A DNA stretch of 48,014 bases, from assembly GCA_026702755.1 (NCBI GenBank), contig JAPPBX010000079.1, positions 1 through 48,014 on the forward strand. Reading direction: 5' to 3'. The notes under the pieces are model-generated. The model made no database searches. It was not told the DNA's origin and worked only from the letters and a program-made list of their open reading frames with translations. Positions 26,297-34,598 of this stretch are shown here, piece after piece. Each line of letters opens with the position of its first letter. Positions within the stretch are counted from its first letter, which is position 1. The stretch comes from Candidatus Poribacteria bacterium (GTDB taxonomy: Bacteria > Poribacteria > WGA-4E > WGA-3G). The position numbers and the translations under genes were made by a program.

Positions 26297-27154
26297 ATGA
26301 AAAAGTTAATCTATCCTTTCATATCCTTATTAGCCGTTGCTGCGTTTTGCCACAGCGGATATACTGAGGCGGTCGTCACAGACGGACTCGTGAGTTATTG
26401 GACGTTTGATCGACAAGACATTGCCGCTAATACAGTTAAAGATGTCTGGGGCGAAAATGATGCGACAATTGTAGGAGACCCCCAAGTTGTTGCTGGACAG
26501 GTAAAGGATGCTTTGGAATTTGATGGTTCAGACGATTATGTCAACTTGACAAACCTCGGAGACTTTGGGAGCTGGATGGGTACATCTACGTTTGAAGCCT
26601 GGATCAAAACCAGTTTCAAGAAAGATTGGACAACGCTTTTCAAAGTTATTGACAGAGATTGTAGTATGGGGTGGGGACTGGATTTCAACGCCTCAAGCCA
26701 CTTTGATCAAATTGTTTTCAAGAAGGATACCATTAGCCGCTATATGCGGCATAAATTAGGAAAGAATGGATGCAAGAGTACAACCTCTGAAATCCCGGTT
26801 TCGATCTTTGATGGAAAATGGCATCACATTGTTCACGTAAATGACACTTATGTAGACAAAGTCGGGCTTGAGTTGAGAGAAAAACCTCTCTATATAGACG
26901 GTGAACTGCACCCTCCGGGTCTTTCCATTGTAACAGCATTAGACACCTTTATCCCGTTTGTGGAAGCTGTCTATCTCGGTGCAGGGAACAATCGTGGCAG
27001 GGCAGAGAGGTTCTTCCACGGCATCATTGATGAAGTTCGTGTTTATAATCGACCTCTCACGCATGATGAAGTCCGCCAAAATTTTGAAATCGGGCTTAGT
27101 GTGGAACCCACGCAGAAGTTGCCAACAGTCTGGGGTGCATTGAAAACGAGATGA
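26297..27154 (+). CDS. Secreted LamG-like (concanavalin A-type) protein
   Basis: A 285-residue protein with signal peptide (cleavage near GYTEA). The remainder is one LamG/laminin-G-like jelly roll: GLVSYWTFDRQD, ALEFDGSDDYVNL, TFEAWIKTSF, GKWHHIVHV, YIDGELHPPG and the closing IIDEVRVYNRPLTHDEV. Such domains bind carbohydrates or proteins. No catalytic domain is attached. The lipoprotein gene begins 39 bases later, so one transcript is likely. Confidence 0.85.
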   Translation: MKKLIYPFISLLAVAAFCHSGYTEAVVTDGLVSYWTFDRQDIAANTVKDVWGENDATIVGDPQVVAGQVKDALEFDGSDDYVNLTNLGDFGSWMGTSTFEAWIKTSFKKDWTTLFKVIDRDCSMGWGLDFNASSHFDQIVFKKDTISRYMRHKLGKNGCKSTTSEIPVSIFDGKWHHIVHVNDTYVDKVGLELREKPLYIDGELHPPGLSIVTALDTFIPFVEAVYLGAGNNRGRAERFFHGIIDEVRVYNRPLTHDEVRQNFEIGLSVEPTQKLPTVWGALKTR

Positions 27155-27193
27155 TAGAACACCCTTCTAACCTATCCAAAGTTTGGGGGAGAG

Positions 27194-27766
27194 ATGATCC
27201 AGAAAATTTTTCTACTATTACGACTGCTTTTTGTGCCAATTCTGGCACTGACAGTTGGTTGTGGTGGCGAAGATGAGACACAGCAGAGAGCAGAAGATTT
27301 GGTTGGTAGATGGAAATTTGTATCGTTCGGGGAGCAATCTGTTGATGAAAGGATTGATGCCTTCTTTGATGACACGGGTGTGAAGGTTCATCTCACACAA
27401 AACAGTCTTGTTTTTGATGAGGACGGTTCGTGGGCACGGGACATTGGTGGTGAATTCGTTGGAGATTTAAGCAATATAATTGAACAAGTTTCCTTGTCTA
27501 AGGCGGAAGTGGATTTTTCTGACCAAGGCACCTATTTTGTTTCAGCGTCAGTGTTGTCATTGGTTACGCAAGATATTCGTGTGAGTGTTGAACCGCAATA
27601 TTTTTGGAAATTAGTTGGCACAGCAGAAGAAGATTTCGCGCAACAGTTCCGCAGCGACATCTTTGGTGAGATCTATAAATTTAGTTGGGTTGTACAGAGT
27701 GATACGCTTGTTCTCACAGATGAAGAGGATCAGGAAGAGATAACTCTCAGAAAAATACGCAATTAA
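27194..27766 (+). CDS. Small lipoprotein, lipocalin-like
   Basis: A 190-residue protein with lipobox (LALTVGCGG). The body begins LVGRWKFVSFGEQ and contains repeated beta strands ending in LVLTDEEDQEEITL, reminiscent of the lipocalin-like domain of small Bacteroidetes and Poribacteria lipoproteins. It is probably envelope-anchored. No function can be given. It ends at a strong bidirectional terminator. Confidence 0.65.
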   Translation: MIQKIFLLLRLLFVPILALTVGCGGEDETQQRAEDLVGRWKFVSFGEQSVDERIDAFFDDTGVKVHLTQNSLVFDEDGSWARDIGGEFVGDLSNIIEQVSLSKAEVDFSDQGTYFVSASVLSLVTQDIRVSVEPQYFWKLVGTAEEDFAQQFRSDIFGEIYKFSWVVQSDTLVLTDEEDQEEITLRKIRN

Positions 27767-27796
27767 TCCTGACTGTGTTAGATAGATTGGATGTCT

Positions 27797-27836
27797 AAAA
27801 AAGAACAACGGGCAGTGATGCCCGTTGTTCTTTTTT
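27797..27836. terminator. Strong bidirectional intrinsic terminator
   Basis: A perfect 18-bp inverted repeat, AAAAAAGAACAACGGGCA with its complement around GTGA, gives a GC-rich core flanked by A- and T-runs. It serves both the lipoprotein gene and the convergent iron cluster. Confidence 0.93.
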
Positions 27837-27854
27837 CCGTTTGTTCTAATGAGG

Positions 27855-28316
27855 TTACTCTGATTCGTATTCCATGAGGAATCCTCTGAACTCTCTACGA
27901 TGCTTTTCCTCATCAGCAAGGAGTTTGATACAGAGGTCTTGGGTGACGTAGTCTAACCCGTCGCACAGGCGAATAATCTTATTGTATTGTTGAATCGCGA
28001 CATTTTCCGCCTCAATGACCCCGTGGATCGCTGACACAAGGTCCGTTGAATCTTCTGGTGGTTGAAGCGTGGCTTGTTCGGGTTTAAAGGCAAACGAACC
28101 GGGCACTCGTCCATCTATTTCCTTGATACGGGCGGCAAGTTCCTGGGCATGTGTAATTTCTGTTTGGATATCTGTTGCCAGAGACTTCTTGATCTCTTCA
28201 GCACGGATGCCGTCCAGATCAATAGAAATAGCGAGGTAATTAATCGTTGTTTCCAACTCCAACCAATAAGCGCGAGTAAGTTCTTTGATGATTGCGTCGT
28301 TTGTTGCTTGATTCAT
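27855..28316 (-). CDS. Ferritin-like di-iron protein
   Basis: A 153-residue four-helix protein. Di-iron ligand patterns are visible: E-x-x-H in EITHAQ (E53, H56), glutamates in VIEAENVAIQQY and E-x-x-H in DEEKHRRE (E136, H139), plus an early glutamate in YWLELETTINYLA. It resembles bacterioferritin-like and Dps-like storage proteins. GGAG lies 8 bases before the ATG. It is the last gene of an iron cluster and ends at the strong terminator. Iron storage or detoxification is likely. Confidence 0.82.
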   Translation of the reverse strand: MNQATNDAIIKELTRAYWLELETTINYLAISIDLDGIRAEEIKKSLATDIQTEITHAQELAARIKEIDGRVPGSFAFKPEQATLQPPEDSTDLVSAIHGVIEAENVAIQQYNKIIRLCDGLDYVTQDLCIKLLADEEKHRREFRGFLMEYESE

Positions 28317-28392
28317 GATGATTTCTCCTATAATGAAGTATTAGAATTTTTTATTTTTACATTTATTAGTATACCACAGATTAGAACGGATT

Positions 28393-29793
28393 TCAAAGAG
28401 ACTCTAAAAACGCAATGAGTGCATCACGTTCTGTTTTTGACATCTGTTCAACGGCTCGCCGAGATGCCTCGGCTTCCCCACCGTGCCAGAGGATCGCTTC
28501 CATCAAGTCCCGCGCCCTACCATCATGGAGGAAATTGGTATGACCGTTAACCCTTTTCACTAAACCGATACCCCACAAGGGTGGTGTCCGCCATTCGCGA
28601 CCGTTGGCGTGAAAATCAGGACGATTGTCTGCTAATTCCGGTCCCATGTCGTGTAGCAACATATCCGTGTAAGGATGAATTGTCTGGTTGCTAACTGACG
28701 GAACACCAGCTAAAACGCCCGTTCTTAACGTGGGGATGTGACAACTCGCACACTGTGCTTCGGCAAAGAGTTGCTCGCCTTGTTTGACCTGTGGATCGTC
28801 CACGTTGCGTCGCGCTGGGACTGCGAGAGTTTGAACGTAAAATGTGACGACTTCTAAAATCTCGTCGCTAACCTCCGGTGTCGCGCTGTGTTCAGTAAGT
28901 TGCGACTGCCCCGCCGAGTTTTCAACCCTAAACAGTGAGGTTGTTATGCCCATATCGTCGTTATATGCAGCTGCAACCTGTTGGAGCAATGTCGGTTGGT
29001 TGGCTTTCCATCCGAAACGACCAAGGGTGTAACGCTGTTGGACAACATCCCACACATAGTTGGGCTTTCCAGATATACCGTCTCCATCAGCATCGGCTTC
29101 ATCTGCGTAGGCAAGAATGGCATCTTCAGGAATCGCTTCCAGCAAACCGAGTCCGAAGACGGCTGGTGCAACGCGTGGCGATACTTCGACATCTTCTGGC
29201 AACGGCTGATAGGTTTCCGTAACAGTGTAGTTCGGGTAACGCAGATGCACACGTGTTCCATCTGCTGTCGTCAACGTCTGCTCAGTATAGTCAATCTTAA
29301 CTTTGCCTTCTGGATCTGCGTCCACAATGGCACGATTATTAAGTTGTGTCCCAAAGCCAGGCACCGGAATCGGTGGCTTTCCATCTATTGAATCCTCTGC
29401 CTTCGGGAGACTGAGTCTGAAAAGCAGGGACACGAGCCCTTCGTCAATCTTCGGTGGTCGTCCTCGACCATCACGAGAATGGCAGTTGATGCACGAGACG
29501 TTGTTATAGATGGGACCCAATCCGGGATTTACTACTGCAGGAGCTGTTACAAAAACGGCTTCAAATTCAACATCACCTTCCAGATGCTTCTCAAGTGCTG
29601 CTGCCGAAAGATTAGGCGCAGGGATTGAGAATGCGTGGCTTGATGCATCGAAAACAGTCGTCTCACCGCCGGAGAATTCGCTTGTGGAAAATACCGGTGT
29701 TGATTCTATTGCCACAGGCGATTCGGAATCACACGCGCTCAGTAGAATTGACATCAAAACGGTTAAGGACAATAAACTGTAAAAATGTTTCAT
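28393..29793 (-). CDS. Di-heme oxidoreductase lipoprotein (DHOR family)
   Basis: A 466-residue protein with lipobox (LLSACDS) and two c-type heme motifs: CINCHSRDGRGRPP (residues 101-105 for the CXXCH) and CASCHIPTLRTG (about residue 350). The blocks APAVFGLGLLEAIPE and RFGWKANQPTLLQQ are typical of the DUF1111/thiol oxidoreductase-like family. In many bacteria this gene sits beside imelysin genes in iron-regulated operons, as it does here. It should act in the periplasm, probably in redox steps of iron uptake. Confidence 0.88.
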   Translation of the reverse strand: MKHFYSLLSLTVLMSILLSACDSESPVAIESTPVFSTSEFSGGETTVFDASSHAFSIPAPNLSAAALEKHLEGDVEFEAVFVTAPAVVNPGLGPIYNNVSCINCHSRDGRGRPPKIDEGLVSLLFRLSLPKAEDSIDGKPPIPVPGFGTQLNNRAIVDADPEGKVKIDYTEQTLTTADGTRVHLRYPNYTVTETYQPLPEDVEVSPRVAPAVFGLGLLEAIPEDAILAYADEADADGDGISGKPNYVWDVVQQRYTLGRFGWKANQPTLLQQVAAAYNDDMGITTSLFRVENSAGQSQLTEHSATPEVSDEILEVVTFYVQTLAVPARRNVDDPQVKQGEQLFAEAQCASCHIPTLRTGVLAGVPSVSNQTIHPYTDMLLHDMGPELADNRPDFHANGREWRTPPLWGIGLVKRVNGHTNFLHDGRARDLMEAILWHGGEAEASRRAVEQMSKTERDALIAFLESL

Positions 29794-29911
29794 CTCTTTC
29801 GCTATTCACATTACAATAAGGCTATGAATGTGTCATGAGGGAACAGCACAAATGGCTGTTCCCTATGAAAACCAAATAGCCTTTTCATGTTTACATGAAT
29901 TAAGAGTTTAC

Positions 29912-29937
29912 GGCACGACGGAGCGTGCCTACTACTA
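29912..29937 (-). repeat. REP-like palindrome, copy 4
   Basis: Read on the minus strand, a GTAGTAGTAGG head is followed by GGCACG-CTCCGT-CGTGCC, a 6-bp stem. It abuts the imelysin stop codon. It is of the same type as copy 3 at thiO. Confidence 0.65.
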
Positions 29938-31062
29938 CTAATTAAACTCGCTTGACGTAACAAGTGTGAGTATATCTGCTTCGAGCGTCTGTTGCACCTT
30001 GCTAACGGCATTGATCGCAGCTTGGACAGCCCCACGGTTCGCTGTAATCGAATCGCGGAATGGGTCTGGAATTGCGCCGATAGCGTCAATCGCTGCCTGC
30101 ACCTCTTGCTGGAAACGAGCATCTAAATCAGGGTCGTGACTGTTCACGAAGTCGTTGAGACCTTGCCCGTCCGTCATAAATTTTCCCATATAGACGTTCT
30201 GGATTCCACGGATATTGTCTTGGAAATCTGAGATGGAGTTGAAGCTGAACTGAGATTCAACAAGGGTTGTATCGGATTCGTTGTAAGGATCAGAGATTTT
30301 ACCATTCGCGACTTCATCAGCGATGGTGATCATGCCGTTGACCATCTCTTGCACGGCGGAACTCTGTGAAGGATAGATGGCACTTCCCGCGCCAGCTTGT
30401 GCGACGGCATTGCTGAAGTTTTCACCTTCTGGTGCCCACGCCAACCGCAGTTGAGAGGTACTCGCCTTGAGATTCTCTGTTGTTGAAACGAGGTACTCCA
30501 GTTCACGAGCGGTTATATCCGAGGCTTTACGTTGGTTGCCATCACGGAACAGCAGGAATTCAATTGTGTGAAATCCTTTCTGTGTATCTTCTAATCCACT
30601 GACAAAATCTACTGTCAATGCGTCATCACTATCCAAAACGGATTGTAGGTTAACGTGATCAACGGGCCAGCTGTCTAGTGCTGGATCAAGACCTTGTGTG
30701 TCTACTGGACCGAACAGGAACGCTTCGCTCTGTTCCCACGGCTTCCGCGTTGCTATCCACGCTTGTTGCGCTTTTTCAAGATTTGCTTGCGAGGTATCAG
30801 CTTTCAGGACTTTGATGGCTGCTAACAACTCACCTGCTTTTTTATCCAAATCGATGTATGTGGCTAATACAACCGTATTGGCAAAATCGTTGAGCATCGC
30901 GCCAGCATCAAAAGTTTCAGCCTGTAGGTTGTTTTGTTCCTCGTCTTCATCACTTCCGCATCCCACAACAAAAGTGGATGCGAGGAGCAAACAACACAGT
31001 CCTATAACGAGTTTTGACTTGCAAGCTGCGTCAAAAAGTGTCCAAATCTTATAGAGTTTCAT
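29938..31062 (-). CDS. Imelysin-family (M75) lipoprotein
   Basis: I chose ATG 31062 because GGAG lies 6 bases upstream; an in-frame ATG at 31074 is an alternative. The product has 374 residues with lipobox STFVVGCGS. It shows the imelysin motif G-x-H-x-x-E in KGFHTIEFLLFRDG (about residue 165). Family members such as IrpA/EfeO-like proteins bind iron or haem in the periplasm and are not peptidases in practice. The gene sits between the porin-like gene and the di-heme oxidoreductase gene in an iron cluster. Confidence 0.88.
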   Translation of the reverse strand: MKLYKIWTLFDAACKSKLVIGLCCLLLASTFVVGCGSDEDEEQNNLQAETFDAGAMLNDFANTVVLATYIDLDKKAGELLAAIKVLKADTSQANLEKAQQAWIATRKPWEQSEAFLFGPVDTQGLDPALDSWPVDHVNLQSVLDSDDALTVDFVSGLEDTQKGFHTIEFLLFRDGNQRKASDITARELEYLVSTTENLKASTSQLRLAWAPEGENFSNAVAQAGAGSAIYPSQSSAVQEMVNGMITIADEVANGKISDPYNESDTTLVESQFSFNSISDFQDNIRGIQNVYMGKFMTDGQGLNDFVNSHDPDLDARFQQEVQAAIDAIGAIPDPFRDSITANRGAVQAAINAVSKVQQTLEADILTLVTSSEFN

Positions 31063-31075
31063 GAACATCTCCATG

Positions 31076-31206
31076 GAATGGTTATCAGTTATCGGTTATC
31101 AGTTTTCAGTTAATCTCCTGTGGTAGTAAAAGTATCTATTACTGCTCCAAGAGGACTCTTAACTCTCACTGCGGGGCAAACTGAAAACTGACAACTGAAA
31201 ACTCTT
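31076..31206. repeat. MITE-like inverted-repeat element E
   Basis: The best-preserved arms of the family: TTATCAGTTATCGGTTATCA on the left, repeating the 7-mer TTATCAG or TTATCGG, and AACTGAAAACTGACAACTGA on the right. It separates the porin-like gene from imelysin inside the iron cluster. Confidence 0.75.
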
Positions 31207-31207
31207 A

Positions 31208-32455
31208 TCAATATTGAAAACCGAAACCGAGCGCGAAGGTATTTTCCTTATTTTTATCCTTCGTTGCTAACCGTCGGAGAGAATAGTGGCTCTTGAAAAC
31301 CATCTTTGGATGGATGTGGTAGTTAATACCGAAAGTCCATGTGCGCCTTTCCCACCGCGGATTGTCGAAGATAATTCCTTCAACGCTCGCCATCGTATCG
31401 TAATAATCGTAACGCGCGAAGACATCTAAAGCCTTATCTGGAGGGGTGTCCTTCAGATTGGGATGTTCCGCACTGTTGTTTGGTTGCCTGAAAAATGATA
31501 GAATATCGTAGCCTGCCTCGACGTACCAACCCAAGGCTGAGCTTCCTATCGGTGTTCGCTTCACATTGAGGTTATTGGAGAGTGTGCGGTTAACTTTAGA
31601 CAGTCGATCCGCATTTTCAAGCGTTCCCCAGAGGAGCAACCCGCGCACTTTCACCGCATTCACCTCATAAAATCCGTGAAAACTGACAATCCCGACGTGT
31701 GCATCGAAATCCACGTCAGGTTTCGGTCGGTTCGCTGCAGTGTCGCCGTAGTAGCCGGAAATACCGACGGTCGCGTTTCCGTTAAACGTGTAATCGAGTC
31801 GTCCAACGAACGCAGGTGCTTCAGCATTCACAGTTTCAAATCGCAGTTGGTGTCCACGAACTATCCAGTGCCGGGAACTAAAGCCGGTTGAATCCAATCC
31901 GTTGATAATCTGTGCTTGATAGTTCAGTGAACCGAGTGAACCGAAGATTTCAACACCGGTTTCGTGCCAAATCGTCGGGATGAGGTGTGTCTCCGCTTCC
32001 GGACGCGTTGTTGTAAAGTAGTGTTGTGGTCGGTGCCGTTTCGCGACGAGTCCCACTGGAACGATGATGTGTCCAACGCGGAGGTTGAAGGATGGCTGGA
32101 AGGAGAAAACAGCGGCGAGTTTTTCGACGATCACTTCGCCGCCTTTTTCAATCTCTGTCTCAAATTCCCCGAACTCTTCAAATTTGTCGAATTCCATTGT
32201 ACTGCCGGTGCCACCGTGCTCGAACTCAAGTTCCGATTCGAGTCGGATAGTATCGTTGATACTATATTTTGGCGCAATGACGAAACGTTCCACGTCAATA
32301 GCAGCGCGCCTATCTGGGTCGAGTTCCCAATCGAAGTGGGAGTAGTTAATCACGCCATATCCAGAAACCGAGAATGGATTTGATTCAGCAGTAGCACTGA
32401 CACTTAATAAAATAGACATTCCCCAAATCACGAGGAAAAGTAGTTGTTTCTTCAT
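31208..32455 (-). CDS. Outer-membrane porin-like beta-barrel
   Basis: A 415-residue protein with signal peptide (cleavage near VSATAES). The body shows many amphipathic strands, starting FSVSGYGVINYSHFDWE and ending in the aromatic FALGFGFQY, typical of a 14- to 18-stranded porin. FNLRVGHIIVPVGLVAKRH resembles phosphate-selective-porin-like (OprP/O type) sequences. It is the first gene after two Fur-box matches, so iron-limited expression is likely. The substrate may be an iron complex; that is inference. Confidence 0.8.
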   Translation of the reverse strand: MKKQLLFLVIWGMSILLSVSATAESNPFSVSGYGVINYSHFDWELDPDRRAAIDVERFVIAPKYSINDTIRLESELEFEHGGTGSTMEFDKFEEFGEFETEIEKGGEVIVEKLAAVFSFQPSFNLRVGHIIVPVGLVAKRHRPQHYFTTTRPEAETHLIPTIWHETGVEIFGSLGSLNYQAQIINGLDSTGFSSRHWIVRGHQLRFETVNAEAPAFVGRLDYTFNGNATVGISGYYGDTAANRPKPDVDFDAHVGIVSFHGFYEVNAVKVRGLLLWGTLENADRLSKVNRTLSNNLNVKRTPIGSSALGWYVEAGYDILSFFRQPNNSAEHPNLKDTPPDKALDVFARYDYYDTMASVEGIIFDNPRWERRTWTFGINYHIHPKMVFKSHYSLRRLATKDKNKENTFALGFGFQY

Positions 32456-32481
32456 TAATATATATGTTGTTTTTCTAATAT

Positions 32482-32500
32482 GATATTGAGACTCATTATC
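32482..32500. promoter_or_regulatory. Fur box 1
   Basis: GATATTGAGACTCATTATC matches 16 of 19 bases of the classical Fur box. It lies 27 bases before the porin-like ATG, placed to block transcription. Confidence 0.8.
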
Positions 32501-32562
32501 ATATTTAGTGGCGTTCAGTTTACTTTTTTGATTTTATGTTAGAGATCGCGTTTCTAAAAATT

Positions 32563-32581
32563 GATAACGAATCTCATTATC
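32563..32581. promoter_or_regulatory. Fur box 2
   Basis: GATAACGAATCTCATTATC matches 15 of 19 bases of the classical Fur box. The two boxes are about 80 bp apart, suggesting cooperative control. Confidence 0.7.
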
Positions 32582-32606
32582 TTTTAATTATACCCGCCAT
32601 TCTCGC

Positions 32607-32694
32607 GAATGTCAAAAAAATCACGATAAATTTGCGGATAATCGCACGAATTGTTTTAATTTTACTCACAATTTCGGTGAATGTCAAAAAAATC
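32607..32694. repeat. Direct repeat GAATGTCAAAAAAATC
   Basis: Two identical 16-bp copies at 32607-32622 and 32679-32694, 72 bp apart, in the AT-rich control region of the iron cluster. The rest of 32456-32765 holds no supported gene. Confidence 0.6.
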
Positions 32695-32765
32695 TGCAAA
32701 AAACATCAAAATTTTTTAGTAAAATCTAAAATAAGAAGGTATTGGAAGTTCAATTACCACTTCTT

Positions 32766-32942
32766 TTAACGGTCTGCCTCAGATAGTTTACGCATTGCCG
32801 CTTGATATAATGCTCTGCTTTGGTTTCCAAACGGTCCTGGATTGGATAGGTTGTCTGGGAATTCCGAGAACAATTTCGCTTCACTGACTTCATTAAGATC
32901 CGTTGGACTACCCAATTCTTTAATCTCCCCTAAGTAAGCCAT
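32766..32942 (-). CDS. C-terminal part of split Nudix protein
   Basis: A 58-residue frame starting MAYLGEIKELGSP. It begins at an ATG two codons after an in-frame TGA that ends the N-terminal Nudix part, in the same reading frame. The sequence (NEVSEAKLFSEFPDNLSNPG) looks like the C-terminal strands and helix of a Nudix domain. It may be reached by reinitiation at the ATG, by readthrough, or be dead after a nonsense mutation. Confidence 0.6.
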   Translation of the reverse strand: MAYLGEIKELGSPTDLNEVSEAKLFSEFPDNLSNPGPFGNQSRALYQAAMRKLSEADR

Positions 32943-32945
32943 CCC

Positions 32946-33239
32946 TCAATATTCGAGGTTGTACATGAAGCAGTGTATGTAGCACAGAACTTCGATATTT
33001 TCCAGCGTCGCGCCTGTCTCTTCCAAAAGTTCACGGTGGGCTGTTTCTTCTGCCGTTTCTCCTGGGTCAACGCGTCCTCCGGGTATTACCCAGAAGTTAT
33101 TGTCGCGCCATTTACAGAAGAGTATCCGGTTTTGTTGATGCGCGACGCAGTTGACAAATTCAATTTTTCCTACATCCTTTGGCGGATCACCAAAGTGGAG
33201 AAACATGTGTCCGTCCTGTTCTTCAATCCTTTGAACCAT
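32946..33239 (-). CDS. N-terminal part of split Nudix hydrolase
   Basis: A 97-residue product with a complete Nudix box: G55 to A77, GRVDPGE then RELLEETGA, matching G-x5-E-x7-R-E-U-x-E-E-x-G-U. The family cleaves nucleoside diphosphates linked to another group using Mg2+. The protein stops early, after MYNLEY, at a TGA; the missing C-terminal half follows in the same frame. Together the parts give about 157 codons, the normal length. It begins 2 bases after the lipoprotein gene. Confidence 0.85.
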   Translation of the reverse strand: MVQRIEEQDGHMFLHFGDPPKDVGKIEFVNCVAHQQNRILFCKWRDNNFWVIPGGRVDPGETAEETAHRELLEETGATLENIEVLCYIHCFMYNLEY

Positions 33240-33241
33240 TT

Positions 33242-33754
33242 TTATTGTTTCTCCCAGATTTGTACGTTATGTCCCGGCAAATCGAAAGGATATTCGCCAT
33301 ATTCAAGCGTAGGCAGTCCGTTATCATCGACTGTGACAACAACATAGAGTCGATGTGGTGAAGTCCTTGTGTCCACGCGTTCAACGAACTGCCACTGGTC
33401 ACCACTGGAGGTCGTTACCCGTATCTTTGTCCAGAGGATGCCTTCCCCATCTGTGTATGTTCCATCCGATATTTGGATGCTATGCGGATCATCTGGCGGT
33501 AAGGTGAAACTTTCGCCGATTGTAGAGGTTGAGTTTAAGTGCGTGTGCGATACAAGCACCCATGTCCCCGGTACAGGCACCTCAACACCGTTCTGATCGA
33601 CGACCCAAACATGGTCGCGTACGGGAACATCTGTTTCAGAAATCTCGGGTTCTATTATTTGGTGAACACGCTCGCAAGCGGAAAGTCCAATAACAAATGC
33701 CGTAATCGTCAATATGAATGTGAGTTTTGTGATGTGTCTGTTTTTGATGTTCAT
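33242..33754 (-). CDS. Small lipoprotein of unknown function
   Basis: I chose ATG 33754 (AAGGAA 7-8 bases upstream), which gives a proper lipoprotein signal: TFILTITAFVIGLSACER. The 170-residue product has an Ig-like body, with HVWVVDQNGVEVPVPGTWVL and SGDQWQFVERVDTR as notable segments. A longer frame from 33838 lacks a good start. The Nudix gene follows immediately. The function is unknown. Confidence 0.7.
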   Translation of the reverse strand: MNIKNRHITKLTFILTITAFVIGLSACERVHQIIEPEISETDVPVRDHVWVVDQNGVEVPVPGTWVLVSHTHLNSTSTIGESFTLPPDDPHSIQISDGTYTDGEGILWTKIRVTTSSGDQWQFVERVDTRTSPHRLYVVVTVDDNGLPTLEYGEYPFDLPGHNVQIWEKQ

Positions 33755-33834
33755 GATAAATTCCTTGAAAAAATAAAACATTGGATTAGGAAATCGAACG
33801 CTTGTATAGACCGCGGAAAATCGCTGTTTAAAGC

Positions 33835-34566
33835 TCACAAGTTATAGAAATCGTAGAATGTCTCAATAGAACATTCAGGTCTCAGCACTTGGTACGGAAA
33901 GCATTGGAGGCAGCCTTCAACAGTTTTCTGCGCTTTGAGACACGCCAAAAATTGTGCAGCGGCGGGTTGGCGAACGGATCCGTGGCGGGCAACAAATTGT
34001 CCCCACAACGCCCAGAATGTGGTTTCATAACTGACCGGTTTCGCTGTTTTGACATAGTCTGGCGGGAAGAGTCTCAGGTAGGCTGGAATGTTATAGAGCC
34101 ACGAACCACCGCGCACTGTTTCTACATCGGGATGATTTGCTTGGATATAGCGAAACATCGCTGATAACTCCGACTTTCGGAGTGGCATTCTTTCCTTACT
34201 CAATGTCCCGTGGTCAGAGGTCTCACGATTTTCAAAGTGAAGCCGAAGTTTTTTCGTGCCGCGCCATGGATAGACGTATGAGAAACACCCAAAAAATCGC
34301 CTCTCATCAGAAGCATCTGGGTCCGCAGCCATGTGTTGGAGATAGAAGTTATATGTCCAATCTTCGGGATTATCGGATGTGCAAAAACCGTCGATAAATT
34401 CATCCCAGAGCGGATTCGGAATATCATGAGAGACTCGCAAGTTGAACAAAGTTCGCAATATTGTATAGTCGATGAGTGCGTCTGCCAGTGCTTGATTGGA
34501 GACTTCGGTGATTTTCTGAGCGAATCTAACTTGCAGTGTCAGAAATTCCTTTGCGTATTGTATCAA
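33835..34566 (-). CDS. Conserved-looking hypothetical protein
   Basis: A TTG start with AGGAG 7 bases upstream. The 243-residue soluble product has no signal peptide. Features include WTYNFYLQHMAADPDASDERRFFGC and GGSWLYNIPAYLRLFPPDY (given in part). The latter, with VRGGSWLYN, suggests a nucleotide- or substrate-binding loop, but I recognise no family. Cys residues cluster at the end (ACLKAQKTVEGCLQCFP). The gene lies between the VOC and lipoprotein genes on one strand. Confidence 0.65.
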   Translation of the reverse strand: MIQYAKEFLTLQVRFAQKITEVSNQALADALIDYTILRTLFNLRVSHDIPNPLWDEFIDGFCTSDNPEDWTYNFYLQHMAADPDASDERRFFGCFSYVYPWRGTKKLRLHFENRETSDHGTLSKERMPLRKSELSAMFRYIQANHPDVETVRGGSWLYNIPAYLRLFPPDYVKTAKPVSYETTFWALWGQFVARHGSVRQPAAAQFLACLKAQKTVEGCLQCFPYQVLRPECSIETFYDFYNL

Positions 34567-34598
34567 CGGATTCTCCTATATTGTCCCTGACCGACATC

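Noticed and set aside
32536-32769. 77-codon plus-strand frame in the iron control region
   Set aside because: It overlaps Fur box 2 and the direct repeats, and is biased by the AT-rich sequence.
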